DNA from: Sipunculus nudus
Taxonomy: Eukaryota > Annelida > Sipuncula > Golfingiida > Sipunculidae
DNA length: 64,000 nt
Reading direction: 5' to 3'
NCBI GenBank assembly: GCA_026874595.1
Contig: CM049311.1
Coordinates: forward strand, 44,455,676-44,519,675
The notes beneath the pieces were generated by a model. That model was given only the letters and a program-made list of their open reading frames with translations. It had not been told where the DNA came from and did not search any database. Position numbers and translations under genes: made by a program. This document shows positions 46,034 to 56,843 of this stretch, one piece after another. Every line of letters starts with the position of its first letter. Position 1 is the first letter of the stretch.

Positions 46034-48167
46034 CTTTGGATCCAACATGTCACCCAAAGGGACCGAGCTGAGAGGTTACAGGTCCTTCAACAGGACCATG
46101 GGTAACTATACAGTTTGAGTCTCCCCATCATTCTGTTACTCTGGAAAACATGGGCTCCCATGGTTTCAAATGCAGCAGTCAGATGAGTGTAGGAGATGGG
46201 TCATTGTGCATGCAAAATGAAGAAACATTCACTCTGGGCCTAAAAGCAAATGTTGGAATTACCAATCACCAGCCACCTGGGAGTAAACCATTTGAAATTT
46301 GCTAAAAATGGCCTACTTTTGGAAAAGAGGTGAAAAGGCAACCTAACTGAATATTTGTAAACATCTGGCATTTTGGAGGCTGTACCTGCTGGTCTGCTGT
46401 AATGGTGGAGGTGACTGAGAGGGGCAGTGAAGCAACATCTAACCACATTACTTCAGCCATAGCAGGTCCCCCATCCACCAGGATCCCAAACACTGCCACT
46501 GCTTTCAGTTCCCATTCTTATACAGATATTTCAATGATCTCTCAAATAGTAGTTCTTGTGTCAGTAATATCTTCATTTTTTTCAACACTATGCATCGACT
46601 GACCACAGCATATGTGTCATTTACCTTCACACATGACCCCTATTAGTGTACCATCAATGGGAAAATTAGCAGTGTACACAAAACATACAGAGTATTGTTC
46701 ACAGTGCAGAACAGAAAAACCAATATGCTAGTCTTGGATCCAACATGTCACCCAAGAATGCTCAGAAGCAATCCCAGACCAGAGATGGTTAACACATCTC
46801 AGAATGGACTGCTACTTTATCTATGGAGTCCTATAGCACTGTTAAAGTCTTCAGTTGGATGTTCTTCCATGGTGACAACAACCAATTGGGAATCTCAACA
46901 TAAAATATGAGAAAACCATTCAGTAGGCCCATTCAAAACAACTAGAGACAAATACAGTGGCACAGACAGGCCAATAGGAGACTCAAGCACATCTGGCAGC
47001 ATGAACAGCCAAGAATAAGGCAAGGAAATGTAATACTACAGCTACACAGGTGCACATAAAACATAGACTTGATATACATGGCCCTGACCTTAGCCCAATA
47101 CTTTTATTCATTACTGGGACAAGGCCAGGGTACAAACCCCCCAAGATTAAGACTGAGGACACATGTGCAAGCCCCGAATCCAACATGTCACTCGGGGAGG
47201 ATATTGCTGCCCTCTGTGTCCTACAGATGTCACTGGTCCCTTTCCAGTAGAGACATAAGCAGGAGCCAGGAAGCAGCACCTTCATCTGATGCACATGTTT
47301 CACACAAGTCTGATCTTCAACTACACAAAGAAGCATAGGGTCGAGCCCTCGCACCACACAGAGGCAAAATAAATCAAAAGAAATGCAAACCTTGGATCCA
47401 ACATGTCACCCAAGGAGGTCCCACCTCACCACAGGAAGCCCTTTAAGACTTCTCCTGCATGAACTGTGAAACTCAAAAGCATCCTGAAGAAACACCAGTC
47501 TTTAGATATCTCATTTCAAAGACTTCAGATCCTTAAGGACACTGTGAGGAACTCTAGTGCATACTTCCAAGTCCTTGGCCTCTTTATGAATAGAGCACGA
47601 CCACTTATGCTGCTCTCTAACTCCACTGAGAGGGTTTGCAACAACACTACATCAGGCAGTGTACTATTGCAATGGGGTTTATCAAAAAGGGATAAAACCC
47701 CTAGTGCAATGAGTAACAAAGCCTACCTCTATAGCTCTCATCTAAAGATATACCACTTCAGAGAAACAGGAACTCAAGGTCTTGAGGCAAAGTGAGAATC
47801 CCATTTCTGTAAATATAGTGTGGCCAAAAATCCTTGGCCACTAACCTTTTGAAAACCTCCTATGCTTGGAAACAGCCTGGGTTAATTGTGAGGTTCCAGC
47901 AGGGGGCACCACTGTGCAGGCTTCAGGTCCAACATGTCACCTGGAGAGGAAACCTACCTATATCTTCATAGCACAGATGCAGCTGACACATTCAGCAGTA
48001 GCACAGAGACTGTTAGATGAAGGTAGGGTCAACTGAAGCACAGCAGTACCACCCTGTGACACTTCTCACTCTACTAGCAGTGGTAGCCAATCAACAATCA
48101 CCTTGGCTGCAGCCATATCCAAGTTGCAGGGGCAGTGCAGGCCCTAGCTCCAGCATGTCAGCTAGGG
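46034..48167. repeat. Array of six hairpins with a conserved 14-nt loop and variable matched stems
   Basis: Members at 46034-46059, 46732-46757, 47172-47197, 47390-47415, 47922-47947 and 48142-48167. Each is a 6-nt arm, a 14-nt loop and a 6-nt arm. The loop is ATCCAACATGTCAC in the first four, GTCCAACATGTCAC in the fifth and CTCCAGCATGTCAG in the sixth. The arm pairs differ yet stay complementary: CTTTGG/CCAAAG, TCTTGG/CCAAGA, CCCCGA/TCGGGG, CCTTGG/CCAAGG, CTTCAG/CTGGAG (one T-G), CCCTAG/CTAGGG. Flanks share GCA(A/G) upstream and often AGG(A/T) downstream. Function unknown. Confidence 0.85.
47896..47911 (+). promoter_or_regulatory. CTCF-like motif
   Basis: CCAGCAGGGGGCACCA fits the CTCF core CCASYAGRKGGCRSYV at every position. 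CTCF is conserved in bilaterians. It lies 10 bases before the fifth hairpin. A motif match alone does not prove binding. Confidence 0.4.
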
Positions 48168-50559
48168 AGGACAACCATTATCCACACTGGACTAACAGCA
48201 GCCAATCAAAGCTGCTGAAAACATTGGTGGGGCAGCAACTGAAGCAACCACACCTGTCCTAGAGTTGACTCACCAGGATGATTCCAAAAGGGCATCAAGA
48301 AAAAAATTACTATAACATACATAAAGGATTATTCTGTTGTAGTTGTAATCAAACAATACTGATAAGTTCTGGCCAAATTTATACTTGATCCTTATAGTCT
48401 AAAATAACTCAGGAGCTGATGGGCCAAGCTAACAGGAATTCAACAAAATATGTTCTTGCACCAAGGGATGTGACCTTGAGGGTCAGATATAGATGATTGT
48501 CATTTTGCAATAGCAATTTCCAAGCACAGGACAGATCCTTCATACCAATCCTCAATTTACATCAATACCATGGCCTGGATCAAATAAATAAATATATCAC
48601 AATATAAAAAATCCATACCTGAACATTCTCATATAAAACATATCACCAGTAAAAATACACTATACAATCCTCTCAAAACAAATTGCAAAAGGGGTTTGAC
48701 GCACATGATAAACGCCATGTGCAATAATGAAATGTTCAAGTATAAATATGATGTTATGATGAAGTGAAGTAAGCTATGGGGTGATGAGAAGGATGAACCC
48801 AGACATTCCAACTTGAAAACAGACACACATATCAAACATACTTATAAAGCTATTTCTGGCCTCTCTGGCATCTCCCAATTGTTCCCTGTATGGGCATTTT
48901 AAAGTATTTCAATGAGATCATCAATGGAATTGTTTAGCTTCGTCTCTTCAGTTGGGGGCACAGAGGAATTGCTTGACAGATAAATAGGTTGACCCCATGC
49001 AAACCATCTTGCCATATACTTGAGCCATAGATTTTTATTCAAAATTTCTTTCTTAATCCTTGTTCATTCCCATATTGCAACAACTGAAACTTTGTGACAA
49101 ATCAAAGGCAGCAAGATGCTCTCCACAGTACAGCCATGCCATGCTGTATTTCAACCTCTTTCATAAAACACCCATGTCAATGAATGAAATGATAAAATGT
49201 ATTTGTAAATGGCCAGTGTACAAATACCAATAAACCTCCGGTAGCAAAAAGTGCTATCAAAAATAAAAATATATATATGTTCAATAATTTTTATATACAC
49301 ATTGGCAAAAACACAGCTTTTATACCCAACAAAATATTTAACATAACATCAGTGATGCTAAATGTCCTTAGTCAAATATAACATGAAGAGAAATGTGGTA
49401 TATACCTGAAATGGTTGTCATGGAAACAAGCATATGTAAGACTTACCCTTGAACAGTGGAAAATCTGCGCCATGGGCCTTCATTAGCTAAGTTAATATGT
49501 TTATTAAAGGTATAGGGATTTAAAGGGACTGTGTAAGGTTTTAACATCTGCAGTGTAATGCTGGCACAAGTTCCACACAGTGCATATGCAAATGAATGGA
49601 AAGTCATGGAAGAAATATCAAAGTTATTCTATACACTAGAAGTTTTTTGGTTTCAACGTTACACAAGCATATACAGCAAAGCACAATCAGACAAATTTAC
49701 ATGGGCACCAGTCAGTACAGTGCCAATGACAGCACATGGCCCTGCCAACATATCTGCTACCTAATACCATTGGTTTCGATCTAACACATGCATGCCTTGC
49801 AGGTATGCAAATCATATGCACAACAGCATGCAGCTGCTTTTAGGTGAAAACCTGGCAGATTGCCATTTAAAGCATCTGTCATAATTGTGCAGAATTTCAT
49901 TACATACATCTGACTTCCTGAAAACCAAATAAAACCCTCAGAGAAAAAAATAATAATTATGCACCAAATATTATGTATGATTTAAGTGATCAGAGTAACC
50001 ATCAACCATTATGAAATTATACATCCATATACCCTGTTGCATCATGTACACCAATACTGCCCACTTTGTTCACTAGATGGCACCACAGGTCACCCAGCCA
50101 GTTTTTTTTTGGTTGTGTTGCAGCTGTAATTTGACCAGGCAGCCTGCAGCCCACACTATGACAATCAGTGATGCAATGCCAGTGCAGGCCAAAAGGTGCA
50201 AAAATTATCATTTCTATCTGGCCACCCAATCCTCCTCAGAAACATGCATTAAGTACAAAGCAGAAGGGGTCAGCGAACAGAGGAGTAATAGACTGAGATG
50301 TCATCAGGTATGACCATCTGGTGGATGGTCAAGTGTCACGTGTGGCTGTAAAAGACTTAGCTGGCCACATAAAACAGGGCATGTTGGCATGTGAGAGTGG
50401 CCACTGAGCTCATCCCTGGAAGACAAATTATTCTTATTCCACAAGGTCCATGTCTCACAGTCATTTTTGTGTATTTCAACATTTTAACTCCTGCATATGG
50501 AACCTGTGTTTGGCAGCCAAAACTGAGCATTTTTTCTGCAGGGGAGGCTGTCCAAAAGC
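48168..50559. other. Unique-looking DNA downstream of the MYPT exon, possible 3' UTR
   Basis: On the minus strand this follows the stop codon at 50560. No repeats of the dominant families occur. Motif-scale items are a CTCF-like site at 50070-50084 (one mismatch) and short hairpins beside the array. The length of the 3' UTR cannot be set from sequence. Several open frames of 60-80 codons have no support. Confidence 0.4.
50070..50084 (+). promoter_or_regulatory. CTCF-like motif, one mismatch
   Basis: TCACTAGATGGCACC fits CCASYAGRKGGCRSY except for the first base. Same strand as the match at 47896. Confidence 0.25.
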
Positions 50560-50646
50560 TTATTTGGACAATTTACTGATGACTCGAATCAAAGCTCCAT
50601 TTTCATCTTTCAATCTCTGGTTGTCTGCCTTTATTGTCTCCATTTC
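50560..50646 (-). CDS. PPP1R12A: Myosin phosphatase targeting subunit (MYPT), last exon A: leucine zipper and stop
   Basis: On the minus strand TGCTTGCAG precedes 29 in-phase codons ending TAA (50562-50560). The peptide is EMETI followed by [20 protein letters not shown] and LSK. As I recall the vertebrate MYPT1/MYPT2 C-terminus, it ends in nearly this same zipper. I5, L12, L19 and L26 give exact heptad spacing. MYPT subunits bring PP1 catalytic subunit to myosin; the C-terminal zipper mediates binding to cGMP-dependent protein kinase I, which relaxes smooth muscle in vertebrates. The exon starts in phase 0. The upstream exons, with ankyrin repeats and the PP1-binding motif, would lie past base 64000. 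A second version of this exon is at 61548-61634. Confidence 0.92.
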   Translation of the reverse strand, partial: EMETIKADNQRLKDENGALIRVISKLSK

Positions 50647-51196
50647 CTGCAAGCATGAAAAAAAAAAAAAAAAACCAATATGAGACCTCAATAGCAGGTT
50701 GAGGGCATTCTAATATAATAAAGTGTCAATTACTTGCAACCTATGCTGGGTACTGTTTCAAATGTGATGTTATAGAATTTATTAGGTACTGACAATATTC
50801 ATTTATGACAACAAGAATAATAAAATATAAAATTCAGTCTGAGGTAACAAGATATTAATGATGAAGCAAGAGACCCTTTGGTCATGGCAATCAGCGGAAC
50901 TGTCTGTAAGATATAAAATTCAAGAATTTTTAATATACTCTGTTGTACTAATATAATAGTACTTAAAGGTTAATCAAAGCATTACAATTATTTGCATATA
51001 AGGAAAATTATTCCCCCTCCATACAAATACCCCCACACAATTACCCTTCCCCCACACTATATACCTCTACACAGCTACCACCCCCAACCCACAGGACAAA
51101 TACCCATCCAGACATTCATCCCGCTCAGTTACCAAAAGGACAATTACTCCCCCCTCCCCCTTAACCAATTACCTATTCCCTGAAGCTAAATATGGT
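50647..51196. other. Intron of the MYPT gene (if exons 50560 and 61548 are one gene)
   Basis: Starts (plus sense) with the polypyrimidine/AG of the acceptor read in reverse. A poly-A run at 50658-50674 and a C-rich, CCCCCACAC-type low-complexity stretch at 51005-51180 are the only features. Confidence 0.5.
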
Positions 51197-52205
51197 CAAG
51201 TGGCAAATGGGCCATAACGCTCAGCTGAATTTGACATATAGGCAATTCATGCAATAATTATTGATAAATCAGTGTATGTTTAAAATCTTACTTGGTCTGG
51301 AATAATTGTAGTGAAATTTAAGAAGTATTTGTGACATTTCTATGATAGTGGTATGACTTATTTTGACCAAGCTCTTCATTTGGAGAGATTTAAATGTGTG
51401 GCATAACATTTCAATTTGTGATCTGATGCATAAAATCTACTGAGCAACCTTGAACACTGTGAAGAATGACATCCAGAGTGCTCAAAATTATGTTACTGCC
51501 CATAGTTTGCAGAATGTAGGTCACACTGACCTAAATAAAGGTTTCCAAGAATGTTTAATCAGGAACCTACTGAATGCTAAGGGAGATGTCTGATGGTTTA
51601 TATCTGTGCCCTGTCAGATTTTTTTCACCAAAGTTGGCAGAATATAGGTTTCAGGGGCGATTGAACCAGGAGTACCCAACATGTTACATATTAAGTTACC
51701 AGGTCCACCTATTACAATTTGTGCCCATCAAACTTTCACAGAGCTCAAATCCTGTTTTCTCACAGAGATTGTAAAATATAGGTCACAGTGACCTAATTTA
51801 GGTTTCAAAGAAGCCTCTATCAGAACCCCTTGGATTTCAGGAATGTTACTGTTATTGAATGATAATGTTCATTGCCCACAGGGTTCCAGAAATATTGGTA
51901 ACTGTTCAAACAAGTGACCCAGAGGTCATGAAGTTCAGCTGACTAGGAAGACATTCTAAAATGATTTTTTTTTCATCTGAATGATAAAAGTTTGTTTTTG
52001 GAATCCCAATTCACTGAAGCATAGGTCAAGATGATATGGGTAACAGAGACCTAATTTCAGGTTTCTGAGGAGATTTTCACAGACCTCCCTGGATTTCAAG
52101 TTAGAAGATTCTAGGTGCAATGGTAATGATTTGTATACTGTTAATGGGCGACTGCATCTCTGAAGGTCTCGAAAATATAAATTTAAAGAAAAGCATAAAT
52201 ATGTG
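51197..52205 (+). repeat. Repeat head plus ~215-bp modules
   Basis: Head GGCAAATGGGCCATAACGCT, CAGCTGAATTTGACAT. Modules with GCAGAATGTAGGTCACACTG and AATATAGGTCACAGTGACCT follow, related to 17078-17501 and 20891-22096. A second, worn head lies at about 51914. Confidence 0.7.
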
Positions 52206-54421
52206 AAACAAGGGACCCATGGGTCACGGCGCTCAGCTTAAGTTTGAAATTTTTTCAAATGCAAAATATTCTATTTTAATGTTTTTAATTTATATAAGCA
52301 TATGAGAAGCTAAGAGGAAAGAGGCCCTCCTACTTGGTTATAGTAAAGTTCTAAATATATGATTGCAAACTAATACTCTGACAAGACTGTCATGAAGAAA
52401 AACAGTAAAAGTTGTGAGATACTGTGATGCATATGAAAAATTTACATATGGACTGGCCAGTGGACAGAATGAACTAATACCTTTATTTAACTTTCAAGGG
52501 AATAATGCATTTAAGTTTATATATAAGCCTATTATTTAAGCATATCCACTTTTTCCATTAAAATAGTTTTTATCTGATTAATTTTTTTTATTTACAAGTT
52601 TTATAAATTTGTATTAAAAAACACTGAAAATATAAGTTAAAATATTAGAATTGTAAGTTGCAATCATTATATATCCACAGTGTAGCTCATATTGGGTCAT
52701 ATTATGCATACACATATATTTTTATTATTTTTAAATCACAAATGTTTAAACTGAATTTAAAAGAAAATAATGCCACGACATGGCATTTACAAGTTTATTC
52801 CTTGAATCACTATTAAAAAGTTATGCACATTGCAGTTTTCAGTACATGTTTAAATCTTATTCACCGAAATAAAATAAAAAATTCAGTAAATTTAGTAAAA
52901 TTAAAACATCTTTTCAAATAAAGTATACACACTGTTGGTTGAATGAGGGACAAACAATATCATTATGCTAATTACAATCTAAGCTATAATTTATTACTGG
53001 AATTAATAGTCAATTTCACACCTGGTGAAGTTTTTACTCTTCTCAAGTAAGGAATTACTTATCTGATGAACATCCACACTTTCATAGCAATACACCACTT
53101 TGTGGACACAATTAAATGTGCACTTTAATCATTGTAACCCTGGTGGTAAATACAAAATCTAAAATGTAGCATTGCACAGCCAAGAATAAAATGAAATACA
53201 GAAAATTATAACAGTCATCTAGTTAATGCACCATCTATGGGGGGGGGGGGTGCAGGGCAGAGGGGAAGCCTGCTAGTAGTGGCCAAGCTGAGCCAAGGCA
53301 CCCTGGGGTAAATTACATAATGCAAGTGAAGGCTGTACCAGTACTACTAGGTGGGCTAGATGTAAACAACACTTGACATGGTGTATGAAAACTTAAATAA
53401 AAGCTACTCTTTTCAATCAATTCCTTTGAAATTTCAGATTTTAAAAGATTAAATCCTTATGTATATATGCTGTGAAAATTAAATCAACAGTGCTTACAGG
53501 GAAAAAAACGTGCCATTGCCAAAGTTGGACAAAATGTAAGGTATTGATTTTTTATTTATGCTAATAACTTGAAAAATTTGCAAAATTCAGATTTAATTTT
53601 GGGTAAACAATTGAATCTTGATTAAATAAAGTTATATTCCTGAAAAAAAGTCTCCAGCTTCAGCAATTCTCATCTTAGGTGAGTAAATATATTTCTTGAT
53701 AACACTAGCTTGATGTAAACAATATGTGACATGGTGCTTGAAAACTTGAATAAAATCTAGTTTTTGATCAACTGGTTTCAAATTTTTAGTGTTAACAGTT
53801 GAAATGCTAACAAAAAAATGCTTTGAAAATTAAATCCACAGCAGTTACATGAAAAAACGTGCCATGGTCAAAGTTGAGCAAAATTTAAGGTACCAATTTT
53901 TTATTTTTGCTAATATTTTAAAAAATTTAAAAGATTTTGGGTATACAATTTAATTTTGATTAATAAAAGTAATATTACTGGAAAAAAAGTGCTTAGCTTT
54001 AACAAGTTTTGTGTTAAGTGATCAAATTTCTATCCTGATTTTTTACAAAATGCATTATGTTTGGGCCCATAACTTTTTTAAATTATATGATACAGATCTA
54101 ATTTCTGGCATGTACATAGGAACTATATAGAGGATTATTTATGGTAAATATGAGGAAAAACAGATGAGTTGTTTTGATATTAGGCCGTCCTGAAGTGTGA
54201 AAATAGGTTTTTAATAAAAAATTGAGGTTTTTCCTTAATTTCTCAAAGGAACAAAGTCACAAAGACCCAGTTTTCGGCTTGGTAGGAGATCTTGGGGATA
54301 TCTAACATTATGCCGAATTTTGGATTCCTAGGTCTTACGGTTTCAAAACATGCCACATCTACGGACAGACAGACGGACGGATGGACGGACAGAGGACGGA
54401 CGATGGTCAGCTGAGCTAAAA
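52206..54421 (+). repeat. Head-to-tail copy of the RGAC-tail dispersed repeat
   Basis: Starts AACAAGGGACCCATGGGTCA then CGGCGCTCAGCTT and ends CTTACGGTTTCAAAACATGC, an AGAC/GGAC tract (54363-54400) and GGTCAGCTGAGCTAAAA. At 2.2 kb this is the clearest copy with both ends. Inside are two rounds of CGTGCCATGGTCAAAGTTGA-like sequence. Non-coding. Confidence 0.8.
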
Positions 54422-55165
54422 CATCCAGGTGGTGCCACCAGTCTGCAGGAACTGATGAAACACTCCATAATGAATGTGCATCCAAAGAATAATGGTGATG
54501 AATGCATTAGTTCTTCAAAAACTGGAGATTTTGTATCAAATTTTCAATTACTGTATTCGATGTAATAATCTCTCCCATAATAATCGCCATGTATCCCTTA
54601 CGGAGATATTAAAGGTTTTGTATGAATTTCACCAAATATGGGAATATTCAAGGTCAAGGCCATTCATAGGAAAGGTCATGACCCCAATTTAAATAAACAT
54701 CATCCCATAAACCATATCTATGTATATGCATAATATAAAAGAAATCTGTCCATTAGTTTTTGACTTATAATGCTCACACTACTGTCAAGTGGCAATTTAG
54801 GGGGTATTAAAAGGCTTGAAAACAAGTAAAGAATAATAGGTGGCGCCACCAGTTTCTGGAACATGACAACCCTATCCATGATCTTCGATCAACTTGATTT
54901 TGGGATCGATCCATGCAAGATTTCTTGAGATTTAAGAATTTGTGTGATTTTCCCAAAAATTGGACCTTTTCAAAGTCAAGGACACTCTCCTAGTAAATGT
55001 CATGACCTCATTTTAAATAGGCCTTGTCCTCTCACCCATACCTATACATATACCAAGTTTGGTAAAGATCCGTGAAATATTTTTTGAGTTATCGTGCCAA
55101 CAAGATTTATATACATAAGAAAATACAGAAAACATAGTATCCCCCCCAACTTTGACTGGGGTTAC
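54422..55165 (+). repeat. GGTGGCGCCACC units with GTATCCCC-class tail
   Basis: Palindromic units at about 54429 (GGTGGTGCCACC) and 54839 (GGTGGCGCCACC), with the CTATCCATGATCTTCGATCA and GTCAAGGACACTCTCC motifs, ending AGTATCCCCCCCAACTTTGA, CTGGGGTTACAATTA. Confidence 0.8.
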
Positions 55166-56843
55166 AATTACCTTGCTGACCCCACTATTCTGGTACTACT
55201 GTTGTAAAACTGGACTTAACAGTATCCTTTTTTAGGATGGCCTGGTATCAAGAATTGGTTGAAGACCTGGTTGAAGAATTAACTGGCTTGTTCACAGAAT
55301 GTAACGCTGTAAAGTCCAAGTCTCTAAAGGGTTGCTCAACTGTAATCGAAACACAAACTTTTACTGAGATTATCTGACTGAAACTGACCCCGACCCTTAC
55401 TTTCACAGGGCTAAATTATCCACGGGGAACTACCCGGACTAAGGGGACCATCTCCACATAGTGAAACAATCCCAGCCCGCCTGTTGAGTTTACCACAGTA
55501 TTATATTAACTTCAGTGTGTGTACATACCAAATCTGTGGTTTTGTTTTAAAATTGTGAAAAGTTGTCATATTTATATCCCGCGCAAACATGGTACCTTTC
55601 TTGAACTTTGTTGACCAGTAATAGTACATTCATTTCTTGACGGAGTCAAATAATACAAGCTTGACAAACATTGAATTTCGCGTCACTTTAGGAAAGGCCG
55701 CTTCATATTTATCATTATAACACGCTACTAGTTGTCTTGTAACCGAAGTGCCATGTGGGAGTATCTGTGTATGTCAGTGTGCAAGCAAGCTGACAGCGTC
55801 TGCATTCACTGGACTCGTGGACATTTAACGTGGTAAATACAGCACCATATGAAAAAATCATCCTTGTTTTAGTATGCATATTACGTGCTACTGGATGGCA
55901 TTTAGACATGTACAAAAGTTCCCAGCATCCCTTGTGTGAGGGCTGTATACACACAAATAAACCAAGGGCTCTGGGATCTTGAGTACATGGGTACGCCCCG
56001 CAGGCTGTCAGCAGCATTGACAATTATATCACAGCATACATGTTTCAAGTGAATTACCAAGAAATTTTTGGCAAAAAATAAATTAAAACTTGTATATTAT
56101 CAGGATTGGGAATTCCGTTCTGGTCTGTCAGTTCCGCGATCGCGGAAAATCACTGGCTCTACTATCAAAGGGCTTTCATATATTGATTCAGTTGAAATCC
56201 CCGTGTCAATGCAGCAATTATTTATATTACCAATTATTTAACTAAGTGCACATGTTAATCTGATGTATAAACAAAAACAAAGCATTGTAATGTTCTTTAT
56301 TGAGTGTCTATTACCACCATACAGACATGATCAACGATATTCACGGTGTTCAGTTCAACCGACGTAATTATGCTGATTGCTGTAAATTATCCTTGGTGGC
56401 CCCGAGGAAGCTGAAAAATTTGTACCCATATATAGGACGGCGCACTTTTTTTTCCAAATATTGTTTTAGGATAAAGTTTATCGTCCTCTACACGAGGAAA
56501 TATGGTAAGTATATATATTTCATTGCATAATACATCCACATACGTACCTGAATTCAGGTCACTGATCAGCATGGCCACCTGCAGGGTTGGCCTTCATGGA
56601 CACAGTCAGTCAGTGTTATCTATAACACACTTGACCACTGATTCTGTTGTGTGTAATTAATATTATTATTATATTAGATGAAAAAAAACCTAACGAAGAT
56701 AGAATAAAAACTTGCGGTAACTTTTAAGCTTGGCGGGGAGAAATGAAAGCTTTACATTGCCCCATGTTATATTGGCTAGGGAGAATAGTGAGGTTAGGAT
56801 GGCTCATCCCTTGGTTTTCTTAAGTGATCTCCCAAATACGGAA
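55166..56843. other. Unique-looking DNA, no confirmed gene
   Basis: Less repetitive. A 46-codon ATG frame at 55237-55377 follows TTTTTTAG, and an open minus frame covers 56023-55715. Neither has recognisable domains. A 31-nt segment at 56548-56578 has splice signals on the minus strand (separate entry). Confidence 0.4.
56548..56578 (-). other. Possible 31-nt micro-exon between the two MYPT exons
   Basis: On the minus strand CCCTGCAG precedes and GTACGT follows a 31-nt segment (GTGGCCATGCTGATCAGTGA...TTCAG). The donor is strong; the acceptor has a poor pyrimidine tract. Its length is not a multiple of three, so inclusion would shift frame. Only the splice-site pattern supports it. Confidence 0.15.

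Noticed and set aside
46983-47357. 124-codon minus-strand open frame with hydrophobic Cys-rich ending, and overlapping 109-codon frame at 47466-47795
   Set aside because: They cross the hairpin array without splice signals or recognisable domains; the hairpin loop falls in different frames at different sites, so coding does not explain its conservation.
46034-48167. CRISPR array as an explanation for the repeated motif
   Set aside because: Spacing is irregular (about 216 to 700 bp), the repeated unit is a loop with changing stems, and the DNA is animal.
46034-48167. Known ribozyme or tRNA-like identity for the hairpins
   Set aside because: Hammerhead core motifs (CTGATGA and GAAA in position), tRNA T-loop and histone 3' stem-loop patterns are absent.
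54243-54485. 80-codon minus frame and similar frames with LSVHPSVCLSVD
   Set aside because: This peptide is the reverse-strand translation of the GGAC/AGAC tract and recurs at every tail.
55237-55377. 46-codon ATG frame with amphipathic ELVEDLVEELTGLF after a TTTTTTAG
   Set aside because: Too short, contains a local direct repeat, no donor or homologue recognised.
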